Shown: positions 51,832-60,454, counted from the stretch's first letter. The stretch is 64,000 nt of DNA from Streptomyces sp. NBC_01232 (GCF_035989885.1 NZ_CP108518.1:2112501-2176500), one strand, 5' to 3'. Made by a program: numbers and translations. The notes: generated from the sequence alone by a model not told the origin.

Positions 51832-52395
51832 CTACGTCACGCGCTGGGCCCGGTGGGACGTCACTTTGAGGCGGGCCTCCGCGGGCAGTTCCGGGAGGCC
51901 CGCCGAGGTCCGGGCGTGGGTCAGGACCGGTCCGGCCACGGCGGCCAGGGCGTCGGCGGGCACCGCGTGGGGTTCCAGTTCCAGCGCGACCCGCAGTGCG
52001 GGCGAGTCGCGCCGCCCGCGCAGTGCGACCCGGCAGCCGGCGACGCCCTCCAGGGCGCCGGCCTCCGCGGCCACCGCTTCCTCCAGGGCGCGCCCGCGCA
52101 GCAGGGCGAACGCCCCGTCCCCGGTGTCCACGACCACCGCCGACAGCCGTGAGCGCCGCAGTTGGGACAGCAGCCACCACAGCGCGAGCAGCACGCACAC
52201 CGCGAGCCCGGCGAGCACCGCCCACCACCAGCCGCCCGCGTGCCAGTACCGGTCCCTGGTCTCCTCGCTCAGCAGCGGCACGTGGCGGCCGTGCAGCGGC
52301 CACCGGCCCGTCAGCACCACTACGCCGGCCGCCAGCAGGACCGCTCCGGTCACCGCCAGCAGGATCCGGTTCACCGTCCCGAGCATCCCGCTCAC
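51832..52395 (-). CDS. AmaP-like alkaline shock membrane anchor protein
   Basis: A 187-residue protein with two N-terminal transmembrane helices (ILLAVTGAVLLAAGVVVLTG and WWWAVLAGLAVCVLLALWWLL), then a soluble domain of about 110 residues. The layout matches the membrane anchor (AmaP) that tethers Asp23 proteins. Its GTG overlaps the stop of the upstream DUF6286 gene (GTGA). It is the last gene of the Asp23 operon and converges with the SDR gene. Confidence 0.78.
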   Translation of the reverse strand: MSGMLGTVNRILLAVTGAVLLAAGVVVLTGRWPLHGRHVPLLSEETRDRYWHAGGWWWAVLAGLAVCVLLALWWLLSQLRRSRLSAVVVDTGDGAFALLRGRALEEAVAAEAGALEGVAGCRVALRGRRDSPALRVALELEPHAVPADALAAVAGPVLTHARTSAGLPELPAEARLKVTSHRAQRVT

Positions 52396-52946
52396 CTCCT
52401 GACCCGTACCCTCGGCTGCGGCGGGTGCGCGAGGCCCAGTTCCTCGATGCCGACGGCGAGCACCTCGTCCAGGTCGGCCCGTACGTCGTCCAGGTCGCGG
52501 AAGTGCGAGGTGGCCCGCACCCCGACGCGTTTGCGGCCCACCTTGACCCGGACCGACCGCACTCCGGACACCTCCATGGCCCGGTCCCGCAGGATCTGCG
52601 CGGCGTCCTTGCGGCCGAGCCCGGCCCGTACGCCCGTTCCCGGCTCCGGAGGCCGCATCGCCAGGACCCCGCGCAGCCCGGGGGCCAGGGCCAGCAGCAG
52701 GAGCACCGCCCCGGCCAGCACCAGGGCTCCCGCGACCAGCTGGACGCCCAGGTCCGCGGGGGTGTGCACGGCCAGCCGGTCGGCGAGGTCGCGGCGCCAG
52801 CTCATGCCGGGGCGGTCGGCCCGCAGGGCGGCCAGGTCGTACAGGAACAGGGCCGTCACCCCGAGCACGACCAGGGCGGTGAGCGCGGCGGGCACCCGCC
52901 GGGCCGAGCGGAACCGGCGGACCGGGCCGGTACCGGGAGCCGTCAC
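52392..52946 (-). CDS. DUF6286-type membrane protein of the Asp23 operon
   Basis: A 184-residue protein with two transmembrane helices (VPAALTALVVLGVTALFLYDL and LVAGALVLAGAVLLLLALAPG) and a C-terminal soluble domain (ILRDRAMEVSGVRSVRVKVGRKRVGVRATSH) resembling an Asp23-like a/b unit. Both ends overlap neighbours by 4 nt (GTGA). It acts in the membrane with the Asp23 proteins; the exact role is unknown. Confidence 0.8.
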   Translation of the reverse strand: MTAPGTGPVRRFRSARRVPAALTALVVLGVTALFLYDLAALRADRPGMSWRRDLADRLAVHTPADLGVQLVAGALVLAGAVLLLLALAPGLRGVLAMRPPEPGTGVRAGLGRKDAAQILRDRAMEVSGVRSVRVKVGRKRVGVRATSHFRDLDDVRADLDEVLAVGIEELGLAHPPQPRVRVRR

Positions 52947-53320
52947 CGCAGCCGCCGGTCCCGCCCGGCGGCGGTCCGGGTGTGGGTGGAGTGCAGGTGC
53001 TCGATGTCGATGTCCACCTCGGGCACGGACATCGACGCGCACTCCTCGATGCGCAGGGCGACCTGGCGGCGTACGGCCGCGCACTGGGCGGCCAGGTCGG
53101 AGGGGTAGTCCAGCTCCAGGCTCACCCGGACCCGTGCGATGTCGTGGTGCACGGTGACGGTGGCGTGCGCTGGCGCGCCCGAGGCCGTGTCGAGCACTTC
53201 ACGGGCGGCCTGGGCCGCGATCTTGGCGACGACCCGGTCGGCGATCCGGGTGGCACCGCGGTCGGCGGCGGCGACCCGGGGCGGGGCGGAGCGCGGTGGG
53301 CTGCTGCTACTGCTGCTCAT
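52943..53320 (-). CDS. Asp23/Gls24 family envelope stress protein, second copy
   Basis: A 125-residue protein starting MSSSSSSPP at ATG 53320 (GTGAGGCGCGG upstream). The Asp23 core is IADRVVAKIAAQAAREVLDT, then VTVHHDIARVRVSLELDYP, and RRQVALRIEECASMSVPEVDIDIEHLH. It is shorter and more divergent than the first copy in the operon. Asp23 proteins gather at the membrane through AmaP and respond to envelope stress. Confidence 0.87.
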   Translation of the reverse strand: MSSSSSSPPRSAPPRVAAADRGATRIADRVVAKIAAQAAREVLDTASGAPAHATVTVHHDIARVRVSLELDYPSDLAAQCAAVRRQVALRIEECASMSVPEVDIDIEHLHSTHTRTAAGRDRRLR

Positions 53321-53327
53321 CCGCGCC

Positions 53328-53513
53328 TCACCCGCGCCGGTCGTCACGGCGGCGGAACAGGTCACCGGGTTCCAGGTCTCCGTCGAGGAAGCGTCCAGCG
53401 ACGAAACCGATGGCGCCGAGGGCCGCCACCAGCAGAAAGGCTCCGAAGCCGCCGAAGTAGCCGGCGAACGCCAGGGCCATGCCGGCGAACATTCCGGCGA
53501 TCGCCATGCTCAT
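53328..53513 (-). CDS. Small glycine-rich membrane protein in the Asp23 operon
   Basis: A 61-residue protein: a Gly/Ala/Phe-rich hydrophobic region forming two short helices (AIAGMFAGMALAFAGYFGGFGAFLL), then an acidic-basic tail (DLEPGDLFRRRDDRRG). GAGAGGAGCCCGC precedes the ATG. It is a constant member of actinobacterial Asp23 clusters by my recollection; the function is unknown. Confidence 0.75.
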   Translation of the reverse strand: MSMAIAGMFAGMALAFAGYFGGFGAFLLVAALGAIGFVAGRFLDGDLEPGDLFRRRDDRRG

Positions 53514-53528
53514 GCGGGCTCCTCTCGG

Positions 53529-53960
53529 CTACTGGAGACGGGATTCCGGCTCCTCGTCGGGCTCATCGGGCAGCTTGACGTCGCTGACCGCGATGTTGAC
53601 CTCGACGACCTCCAGGCCCGTCATCCGCTCGACCGCCGAGATGACGTTCTCCCGCACCGCCCGCGCGACGTCGCGGATCGACACGCCGTAGTCCACGACG
53701 ATCTCCAGGTCGAGGGCCGTCTGGACCTCGCCCACCTCCGCCTTGACCCCGCGGCTGACCCCGGACTTCCCGCCACCGGGCACCCGGTCGCGGACGGCGC
53801 CGAAAGTGCGGGAGAGGCCGCTGCCGCTGCCCATGGCGTGCACGCCGACCACCTCGCGGGCGGCCAGACCGGCGATCTTCTCGACCACCCCGTCGGCGAT
53901 GCTCGTGCGTCCCCGGTCGCCGGGCTCCTTGCCGGAACCCCCGGATGCGGATTCGGTCAT
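53529..53960 (-). CDS. Asp23/Gls24 family envelope stress protein, first copy
   Basis: A 143-residue protein: TSIADGVVEKIAGLAAREVVGVHAMGSG, a Gly-rich loop, VQTALDLEIVVDYGVSIRDVARAVRENVISAVERMTGLEVVEVNIAVSD compressed into the usual Asp23 core. The ATG at 53960 follows AAGGGACACGCG. It is the first gene of a tight five-gene leftward operon ending with the AmaP-like gene, and probably the main alkaline/envelope shock protein. Confidence 0.92.
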   Translation of the reverse strand: MTESASGGSGKEPGDRGRTSIADGVVEKIAGLAAREVVGVHAMGSGSGLSRTFGAVRDRVPGGGKSGVSRGVKAEVGEVQTALDLEIVVDYGVSIRDVARAVRENVISAVERMTGLEVVEVNIAVSDVKLPDEPDEEPESRLQ

Positions 53961-54087
53961 CGCGTGTCCCTTCGCATGGGTGGCGGACTCACTCCGCTCC
54001 ACGTTAGGCGCCCGACCGCTCCGGCGCCCCGGGACTACGCCGGTCGGCTGGCCGACTTTCCCGGGGCTCCGGCCGTACCGCGGACCG

Positions 54088-54867
54088 TCAGTCGGACAGG
54101 CCCGCCAGGTCCCGCAGGCGGCGGGCCTGGGCCGCACGCTCGGCGGCGCGCTGGTCGTCGTAGGGGCGCGACTGTGCGGCGCGCAGCAGCGCCTTCGTCT
54201 CGATCACGGCGTCGCGCGGCGGGGCCACCAGGGCCGTGGTGAGGTCCTGGACGGCTGCGTCGAGCTCGTCGGCCGGGACCACGAGGTTGGCGAGGCCGAC
54301 CCGCTCCGCCTCCTCGGCGTGCACGAAGCGGCCCGTCGCGCAGATCTCCAGGGCGCGGGCGTAGCCGACCAGGGAGGTCAGGGGCTGGGTACCGGCCAGG
54401 TCGGGGACCAGACCCAGGCTGGTCTCGCGCATGGCGAACTGCACGTCGTCCGCGACCACGCGCAGGTCGCACGCGAGCGCGAGCTGGAAGCCGGCGCCGA
54501 TCGCGTGCCCCTGCACGGCGGCGACGGAGATGATGTCGTTACGCCTCCACCAGGTGAATGCCTCCTGGTACTCGGCGATCGTGGAATCGAGCAGTTCGTC
54601 CGAACCGCGTGCCAGATCGAGGAAGGACGGCTCGCCCTCGAAACCTTCGGGGGTGAACGCCTGCCGGTCGAGCCCGGCGGAGAAGGACTTGCCCTCACCG
54701 CGCAGCACGACGACCCGGACGGTGCCCGGCAACAACCTCCCGGCCTCGGCCAAAGCCCGCCAGAGCGCGGGGGATTGGGCATTTCGCTTGGCCGGATTGG
54801 TCAGTGTCACCGTGGCGACCGTGTCGTCGACGGTGAGTCGTACGCCGTCCTTGTCGAGCAGAGCCAT
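54088..54867 (-). CDS. Enoyl-CoA hydratase/isomerase family protein
   Basis: A 259-residue crotonase-fold protein: LTNPAKRNAQSPALWRAL, FSAGLDRQAF (oxyanion loop), AVQGHAIGAGFQLALACDLRV and LGLVPDLAGTQPL. The Glu that normally follows in the hydratase active site (GGTQ context) is replaced here by Leu-Ala, so isomerase or other chemistry is possible. GGAGG stands 8 nt before the ATG at 54867. It is a separate unit between the Asp23 operon and the HTH gene. Confidence 0.9.
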   Translation of the reverse strand: MALLDKDGVRLTVDDTVATVTLTNPAKRNAQSPALWRALAEAGRLLPGTVRVVVLRGEGKSFSAGLDRQAFTPEGFEGEPSFLDLARGSDELLDSTIAEYQEAFTWWRRNDIISVAAVQGHAIGAGFQLALACDLRVVADDVQFAMRETSLGLVPDLAGTQPLTSLVGYARALEICATGRFVHAEEAERVGLANLVVPADELDAAVQDLTTALVAPPRDAVIETKALLRAAQSRPYDDQRAAERAAQARRLRDLAGLSD

Positions 54868-55027
54868 CACTCATGCCTCCGGTGTGCAGTCGGCCGCAAG
54901 CTCGGCCTAAGTGACTGCACAGTAACCACCCAGCCGACCGGAAGGCCGACCGGGGGTCACCGAAGGAACCGTCGGATCATGATGAACCTTGGAGCAGGTG
55001 AAGCGTCGGAACCGATGGGACCGGGGG

Positions 55028-55249
55028 TCAGGCCGTTGCCGCCTTCTTGCCGCGTGTCGCGCCACCGCGACCACGTAGCGATACCCCGGACTCACTGAGC
55101 ATCCGGTGGACGAATCCGTAGGACCGGCCGGTCTCTTCGGCCAGCGCCCGGATACTCGCACCGGAGTCGTACTTCTTCTTCAGGTCTGCCGCGAGCTTGT
55201 CGCGCGCGGCGCCGGTTACCCGGCTGCCCTTCTTCAGAGTCTCGGCCAC
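55028..55249 (-). CDS. Small helix-turn-helix DNA-binding protein
   Basis: A 73-residue basic protein. A Lys-rich N-terminus (AETLKKGSRVTGAARDKL) is followed by a single HTH: KKYDSGASIRALAEETGRSYGFVHRMLSESGVSL, and a basic Gly/Arg/Lys tail (RGRGGATRGKKAATA) that could contact the minor groove. The GTG at 55249 follows GAGGAGGCACGG. Near-identical proteins are very conserved in Streptomyces; no regulon is known to me. Confidence 0.82.
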   Translation of the reverse strand: MAETLKKGSRVTGAARDKLAADLKKKYDSGASIRALAEETGRSYGFVHRMLSESGVSLRGRGGATRGKKAATA

Positions 55250-55462
55250 CCGTGCCTCCTCATGGGAAGTGCGCTCTGGACTTCTCATGATCACCCCTCC
55301 CACGCTTCCTGGCCACCCATTCAGCAAGGTCGGTACGACGGCATTTCCCGAGCGGTGGACACACGAGCAGAACGGAATCTCCTCTTCCGCCGCATGACTT
55401 CCGTCACACTCCGCTGCCCCCGTCGGGAATCGCCAGGTCAGGGGCGCGGAAGCAGAAAACGA
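55250..55462. other. Upstream region of the HTH gene, no ORF supported
   Basis: Together with the terminator at 55463 and the 110 nt to the ABC-F stop codon, this makes a 364-nt gene-free stretch. It should hold the HTH promoter on the reverse strand. I see no coding pattern. An ATGGATCA/TGATCCAT inverted repeat (55545-55552, 55566-55573) lies between the terminator and the ABC-F gene. Confidence 0.5.
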
Positions 55463-55504
55463 ACGGCCCCGGGCGCGCACCCTGACGGGTGCGGCCGGGG
55501 CCGT
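55463..55504 (-). terminator. Terminator of the ABC-F gene
   Basis: ACGGCCCCGG (55463-55472) pairs with CCGGGGCCGT (55495-55504), with a nested GCACCC/GGGTGC hairpin. On the reverse strand the stem is followed by TCGTTTTC, a T-rich tail. Confidence 0.85.
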
Positions 55505-55613
55505 CGTACGACGCGCAACGGTACGAGACCGTCTCACTCAGATGATGGATCACCCGTGAGCCGAATGATCCATAAGGAATTGGATCAGAAGCGGAACGGG
55601 AACCGGAACCCGG

Positions 55614-57212
55614 TCAGGCGAGGGCCACCAGGTCCCGGTAGTCCGGTCCCCACAGGTCCTCGACGCCGTCCGGGAGCAGGATGATCCGCTCCGGTTCCAG
55701 CGCCTCGACGGCGCCCTCGTCGTGCGTGACGAGGATGACCGCACCCTTGTACGTGCGCAGCGCGCCCAGGATCTCCTCGCGGCTGGCCGGGTCGAGGTTG
55801 TTCGTGGGCTCGTCGAGGAGCAGCACGTTCGCCGAGGAGACGACCAGCGTGGCCAGGGCCAGACGGGTCTTCTCACCGCCGGAGAGCACCCCGGCGGGCT
55901 TGTCCACGTCGTCCCCGGAGAAGAGGAAGGAGCCGAGCGTCTTGCGTACGGCGACCAGGTCCAGGTCGGGCGCGGAGGAACGCATGTTCTCCAGGACCGT
56001 GCGCTCCGGGTCCAGGGTCTCGTGCTCCTGGGCGTAGTAGCCGAGCTTGAGGCCGTGGCCGGGGACGACCGTGCCGGTGTCCGGCTTCTCGGTGCCCGAG
56101 AGCAGGCGGAGCAGGGTGGTCTTGCCGGCGCCGTTGAGGCCGAGGATGACGACGCGGGAGCCCTTGTCGATGGCCAGGTCGACGTCGGTGAAGATCTCCA
56201 GCGAGCCGTAGGACTTCGACAGGCCCTCCGCGGTCAGCGGGGTCTTGCCGCACGGCGCCGGGTCCGGGAAGCGGAGCTTGGCGACCTTGTCGGACACGCG
56301 GACGGCGTCCAGGCCGGCCAGCAGCCGGTCGGCGCGCTTGGCCATGTTCTGCGCGGCGACCGTCTTGGTGGCCTTGGCGCGCATCTTGTCGGCCTGCGAG
56401 TTCAGGGCCGCGGCCTTCTTCTCGGCGTTCTGGCGCTCGCGCTTGCGGCGCTTCTCGTCGGCCTCGCGCTGCTGCTGGTAGAGCTTCCAGCCCATGTTGT
56501 AGACGTCGATCTGGGAGCGGTTGGCGTCCAGGTAGAAGACCTTGTTGACGACCGTCTCGACCAGGTCGACGTCGTGGGAGATGACGATGAAGCCGCCGCG
56601 GTAGGTCTTCAGGTAGTCGCGCAGCCAGACGATCGAGTCGGCGTCGAGGTGGTTGGTCGGCTCGTCGAGGAGCAGGGTGTCGGCGTCCGAGAAGAGGATC
56701 CGGGCCAGCTCGACGCGGCGGCGCTGGCCGCCGGAGAGGGTGTGCAGGGGCTGGCCGAGCACGCGGTCGGGCAGGCCGAGGGCGGCCGAGATGGTCGCGG
56801 CCTCCGCCTCGGCGGCGTACCCGCCCTTGGTCAGGAACTCCGTCTCCTGGCGCTCGTACTGCTTCATCGCCTTGTCACGGGTGCCCCCGCTGCCGGTCGC
56901 GATGCGCTCCTCGTTGGCACGCATCTTCTTGATCAGCACGTCGAGGCCGCGCGCGGACAGGATCCGGTCGCGGGCCAGCACGTCGAGGTCGCCGGTGCGC
57001 GGGTCCTGCGGGAGGTAGCCGACCTCGCCCGAGCGGGTGATCAAGCCGCCGGCGGGCTGGCCCTCGCCCGCGAGGCACTTGGTGAGCGTGGTCTTGCCCG
57101 CTCCGTTGCGGCCGACCAGGCCGATGCGGTCGCCCTTGGCGACGCGGAAGGAGGCGGACTCGATGAGGATGCGGGCGCCGGCGCGCAGCTCGATGCCGGT
57201 GGCGGTGATCAC
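55614..57212 (-). CDS. ABC-F family ATP-binding protein
   Basis: A 532-residue protein with two ABC domains and no transmembrane segment. Domain 1 has GRNGAGKTT, LSGGQRRRVE and LLLDEPTNHLD; domain 2 has GLNGAGKTT, LSGGEKTRLA and LLLDEPTNNLD. Between them is the P-site tRNA interaction linker, rich in Lys/Arg/Gln (QQQREADEKRRKRERQNAEK). ABC-F proteins act on the ribosomal E site in translation regulation or antibiotic resistance. The GTG at 57212 is preceded by TGGAGTATTTCC. A leaderless 7-codon ORF lies 62 nt upstream. Confidence 0.94.
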   Translation of the reverse strand: MITATGIELRAGARILIESASFRVAKGDRIGLVGRNGAGKTTLTKCLAGEGQPAGGLITRSGEVGYLPQDPRTGDLDVLARDRILSARGLDVLIKKMRANEERIATGSGGTRDKAMKQYERQETEFLTKGGYAAEAEAATISAALGLPDRVLGQPLHTLSGGQRRRVELARILFSDADTLLLDEPTNHLDADSIVWLRDYLKTYRGGFIVISHDVDLVETVVNKVFYLDANRSQIDVYNMGWKLYQQQREADEKRRKRERQNAEKKAAALNSQADKMRAKATKTVAAQNMAKRADRLLAGLDAVRVSDKVAKLRFPDPAPCGKTPLTAEGLSKSYGSLEIFTDVDLAIDKGSRVVILGLNGAGKTTLLRLLSGTEKPDTGTVVPGHGLKLGYYAQEHETLDPERTVLENMRSSAPDLDLVAVRKTLGSFLFSGDDVDKPAGVLSGGEKTRLALATLVVSSANVLLLDEPTNNLDPASREEILGALRTYKGAVILVTHDEGAVEALEPERIILLPDGVEDLWGPDYRDLVALA

Positions 57213-57274
57213 GGAAATACTCCAGGGCGGGTGGGGACGGCGGAAGGGGGGCAGGACGCGATGCTTCGACGCCG

Positions 57275-57298
57275 CTAATCCGCGAGGAGATTTGCCAT
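57275..57298 (-). CDS. Putative leaderless 7-codon leader peptide of the ABC-F gene
   Basis: On the reverse strand, TAGAAT (57311-57306) is followed after 7 nt by ATG and a frame MANLLAD ending in TAG. No Shine-Dalgarno precedes it, so it would be read from the 5' end of the transcript. The ABC-F start follows 62 nt after its stop. Short leader ORFs controlling ABC-F genes by ribosome stalling are established for antibiotic-resistance members. No terminator hairpin is evident in the 62-nt spacer, so the mechanism is open. Confidence 0.4.
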   Translation of the reverse strand: MANLLAD

Positions 57299-57503
57299 GA
57301 GAGACATTCTAGCGGGGGTGTGCAACTGGTTTCGGGGCGCGGGCCGGGCCGGCCGGCACGCCGGGGCCACCGCTTCGTATCCCCCGTTCGGCCCAGCGGC
57401 GCCCCGGGGGCGGCTGAAGCGCGTACCAGGATGAATGGGTTGATACTCGCCGCATGGGCGCAGCCGCGAGCGTGCCCGTTCCACCAGCGGAGGGCGGTGC
57501 GGG

Positions 57504-58394
57504 ATGCAGTTCGACGACGACGCCAGACTCGACGGCTCCGGAGTCGAGGACAGGCGCGGCGGCAGCCGCATCCCGGGAGGGAAGGCCACCGTCGGCGGCG
57601 GCATCGTCGGGCTCATCGCGCTGATCATGGGGCTCCTGTTCGGGGTGGGTCCGGACCAGCTGGGGCTGGCCCCCACCGAGGAGCCGGTGCCGACGGCCTC
57701 GACCGCCGAGCGGATGCAGCAGGCCTGCGCCTCGGGCAAGGACGCGAACACGCGGGAGGACTGCCGGCTGGAAGCGGTCACCCGGAGCACCCAGGACTTC
57801 TGGAGGCAGGAGTTCGCCAGGCGCGGCGGCCGGTACAGCCCGTCGACGACGGTGTTCTTCGAGAACCGGACGAACACCGGGTGCGGGATGGCCACCGCGG
57901 CGGTGGGCCCCTTCTACTGCCCCGCGGACCGGAAGGTCTATCTGGACCTCGACTTCTTCAACGACCTGCGGACGAAGTTCGGCGCGAGCGGCGGCCCCTT
58001 CGCACAGGCGTACGTGATCGCCCACGAGTACGGGCACCACATCCAGAACCTGACCGGAACGCTCCAGCGGGCCCAGGACGGCCGGCAGGGCCCGAACAGC
58101 AACGCGGTCAAGGTCGAGCTCCAGGCCGACTGTTACGCCGGGGTGTGGGCGCACAACGCGACGAACGTCGCGGACGCCTCCACCGGGCGGCCGCTGATCA
58201 AGCTCCTGACCGAGGACGACATCAGGGACGGGCTGGACGCGGCGGCGGCGGTCGGCGACGACCGGATCCAGGAGAAGTTCCAGGGCCGGGTGACCCCGGA
58301 GTCCTGGACGCACGGCTCGGCCGAGCAGCGCCAGCAGTGGTTCTACCAGGGCTACCGCACGGGCGACATGGCCCAGTGCAACACCTTCCGCTGA
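57504..58394 (+). CDS. Neutral zinc metallopeptidase (YpfJ/KPN_02809 family)
   Basis: A 296-residue protein. The first 35 residues are charged (MQFDDDARLDGSGVEDRRGG), then one transmembrane helix (GIVGLIALIMGLLFGVGP), then an extracytoplasmic peptidase domain with the zinc motif VIAHEYGHHIQNL (HEXXH) and the third ligand region ELQADCYAGVWAH. Paired cysteines (ACAS...DCRLE; GCGM...YCPAD) suggest disulfides. The 291-nt upstream gap is shared with the ABC-F promoter region; no separate gene is supported there. Confidence 0.93.
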   Translation: MQFDDDARLDGSGVEDRRGGSRIPGGKATVGGGIVGLIALIMGLLFGVGPDQLGLAPTEEPVPTASTAERMQQACASGKDANTREDCRLEAVTRSTQDFWRQEFARRGGRYSPSTTVFFENRTNTGCGMATAAVGPFYCPADRKVYLDLDFFNDLRTKFGASGGPFAQAYVIAHEYGHHIQNLTGTLQRAQDGRQGPNSNAVKVELQADCYAGVWAHNATNVADASTGRPLIKLLTEDDIRDGLDAAAAVGDDRIQEKFQGRVTPESWTHGSAEQRQQWFYQGYRTGDMAQCNTFR

Positions 58395-58457
58395 CTGTCG
58401 GTCCCGCCTGCCATGCTGGTGTGACGCGGGTCACCGTCACGAGAGGGAGTGATCGTC

Positions 58458-58853
58458 ATGGCAGGCGTTCCGTCCATCTGTCCCACCCTGGTCTACCGCG
58501 ACGCGAAGGCGGCCATCCGGCTGCTGACCGAGGCCTTCGGATTCAGCCAGATCGCCGTCTACGAGGGTGAGGACGGGTCGGTGACGCACGCCGAGCTGGC
58601 ATACGGCAACGGCGTGGTGATGCTGGGCAGCTCGGGCACCGGCGGGGTCTTCGACAAGGCCATGGAGGGCGCCGGCCCCTCGGGGGTCTATGTCGTCGTC
58701 GACGACGTGGACGCCCACCACCGTCGGGCCGTCGAGCACGGCGCGGAGATCGTGATGGAGCCCACCGACCAGGACTACGGCTCGCGCGACTACATGGCCC
58801 GGGACGCCGAGGGCAACGTCTGGAGCTTCGGGACGTACGCGCCGCAGGTCTGA
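58458..58853 (+). CDS. VOC (glyoxalase/bleomycin-resistance fold) family protein
   Basis: A 131-residue protein with the paired bab-bbb modules of the VOC fold: TLVYRDAKAAIRLLTEAFGF, THAELAYGNGVVMLG, GVYVVVDDVDAHHRRAVEHGA and YMARDAEGNVWSFGTY. Its closest likeness is the PhnB/YdcJ-like 'glyoxalase-like' group; metal ligands are not certain. The ATG at 58458 has GGGAG 8 nt upstream. No partner gene is obvious. Confidence 0.87.
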   Translation: MAGVPSICPTLVYRDAKAAIRLLTEAFGFSQIAVYEGEDGSVTHAELAYGNGVVMLGSSGTGGVFDKAMEGAGPSGVYVVVDDVDAHHRRAVEHGAEIVMEPTDQDYGSRDYMARDAEGNVWSFGTYAPQV

Positions 58854-58916
58854 CCCCGCGGCGCGCCCGCCCCCTGCCCGATTCCCGCCTTCCCGTGGTG
58901 CCGGCTTCCTACGGAG

Positions 58917-60359
58917 TCACTCGCCGCCGGTGTGGACCTGGAAGGCCGCCCGGCGGACCGCTTTGGCCAGCGTCGGGTCGGGGTGGGCCGCGGCCAGCGC
59001 GACCAGCACCTGCACCGTACGCGGATGGCCGACCGCACGGACCTCGTCCAGCAGCCGGGGCACGGTGGTCCGGACGGCCGAGTCCAGGTGCCGGGCCAGC
59101 AGTTCGGCCTCACCGTGGTCGGCGATGGCGGCCGCGGTGTCCACCCAGAGCCAGGTCGACTCCTCGGCGGTCAGGACGTACTGCGCCTCGTCCGGGTCGA
59201 TCCCGTCGTGCTCGGCGAGCCAGAGCAGGGCGTAGGGACGCAGGGCGGGCTCGCGCACGGCGGAGCGCACCTCGGGTTCGGCGGGGGCGCCCACCACGCG
59301 CAGCGCCTCGAAGGCGAGGCCGCGCAGCAGGGCGTCCTCGCCGCGGGCGGCCTGCAGGAGCTCGGCCACGGCATGGCCGACGGGCCGGGCGGCGAGCCAT
59401 GCCTGGTACTCGGCGCGGGCCGGGCCCGGGGTGAGGCGTGCGCAGCCGTGCAGCATGGCGGCGGCGGACTGCTCGATGTTCCCGGCGGGGCTCTGCGCCG
59501 CGACGCAGATCTGCTCCAGCTTGACCCAGACGGCCCAGCTGCCGAGCGGGGTGAGCGCGGCCCGGGCGGGACCGAGGGTGACGGCGTCCACGGCGGCGAG
59601 TCCGCCGAGCGCCCAGCGCAGCAGCCGGGCGAGCGGGACGGGGCGGGCCTCCGCGGAACCTGCGGCCGAGGTGAGCGCCACCGCGGAGGTCGGCGCCACC
59701 GCGGGCTCGGCCTCGTAGGGGATCTCGCACCGTTCGTCGCGCAGTTCGGTGACGCGCTGCCCGAGCAGGTCGAGCAGGTCGGGGACGGTCACCGGGCCGG
59801 CGGACAGCTGGAGGAGGGAGAGGAGTTGGGGCATCGCCTCGACGACCTCGGCGACGGCCGAGGGGGCGATGTCCGCGGGAGCGGGGTGGACCAGCGACCA
59901 GGCGTCGAAGAGCGCGACCCAGCCGCGCAGTACGGCGGTGTCGTCCCGGTCCCAGGCCCGCAGCCGCCAGCCGGGCCGGGCGTGACCGCCGTGCACCTCG
60001 ACCAGTCCGGCGAGCCGGGCGCGGTCCCAGCCGACCTGGATCTGGCCGTGCGTCAGTCCCAGCTCTCCGGCGGCGCGTTCGACGTCGGCCGGGGGCAGGG
60101 CGCCCGTCGGGGCGGGCCGGCCGCCGTCTCCGGCGCCGAGGTTGTGCTCGGCCCAGCGGGTCAGGCGTACGGCGTCGGCGAGCGAGGCCCGGGCCCGGTT
60201 CGCGAGGTCGGCCGTGGCGGGTGTACCCGCCGGGGGCCGGGGCGCGGGACGGGTGCGTCGGTCGGTCACCGCCTTGCGGGCCGCGGCGACGGAGCGCGGC
60301 GAGACGAGTCGGAGTCTGGAGTCGCGAGCCAACTGCTCATCAGGCTTTCGGGACGTCAC
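58917..60359 (-). CDS. Conserved Streptomyces protein of unknown function
   Basis: A 480-residue soluble protein. The N-terminal 60 residues are basic and Arg/Pro-rich. Residues 65-145 could form a helical/winged-helix unit (AEHNLGAGD..., ELGLTHGQIQVGWDRARLAGLVEVHGG). The rest is all-helical with HEAT-like Leu/Ala repeats (LLRGLAFEALRVVGAPAEPE, VRSAVREPALRPYALLWLAEH). I recognise no catalytic motif. The GTG at 60359 is one of several possible starts (60380, 60443) and none has a strong Shine-Dalgarno. Confidence 0.72.
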   Translation of the reverse strand: MTSRKPDEQLARDSRLRLVSPRSVAAARKAVTDRRTRPAPRPPAGTPATADLANRARASLADAVRLTRWAEHNLGAGDGGRPAPTGALPPADVERAAGELGLTHGQIQVGWDRARLAGLVEVHGGHARPGWRLRAWDRDDTAVLRGWVALFDAWSLVHPAPADIAPSAVAEVVEAMPQLLSLLQLSAGPVTVPDLLDLLGQRVTELRDERCEIPYEAEPAVAPTSAVALTSAAGSAEARPVPLARLLRWALGGLAAVDAVTLGPARAALTPLGSWAVWVKLEQICVAAQSPAGNIEQSAAAMLHGCARLTPGPARAEYQAWLAARPVGHAVAELLQAARGEDALLRGLAFEALRVVGAPAEPEVRSAVREPALRPYALLWLAEHDGIDPDEAQYVLTAEESTWLWVDTAAAIADHGEAELLARHLDSAVRTTVPRLLDEVRAVGHPRTVQVLVALAAAHPDPTLAKAVRRAAFQVHTGGE

Positions 60360-60454
60360 GGAAGCAGTCTCGCCCGTCACTGGCCGAAAGCCCAAACGGA
60401 ACCAGCCGTTGCCACCGGCCGCCTGCAGTGCAGACCGGGACAAGCCGCCCGCAG

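Noticed and set aside
57297..57434. A 45-codon plus-strand ORF (MRDILAGVCNWF...) with GAGGAG upstream
   Set aside because: The ribosome-binding-site-like sequence is the complement of the MANLLAD leader codons; the product is low-complexity Arg/Gly/Pro with no conservation evidence. It was kept only as a possibility.
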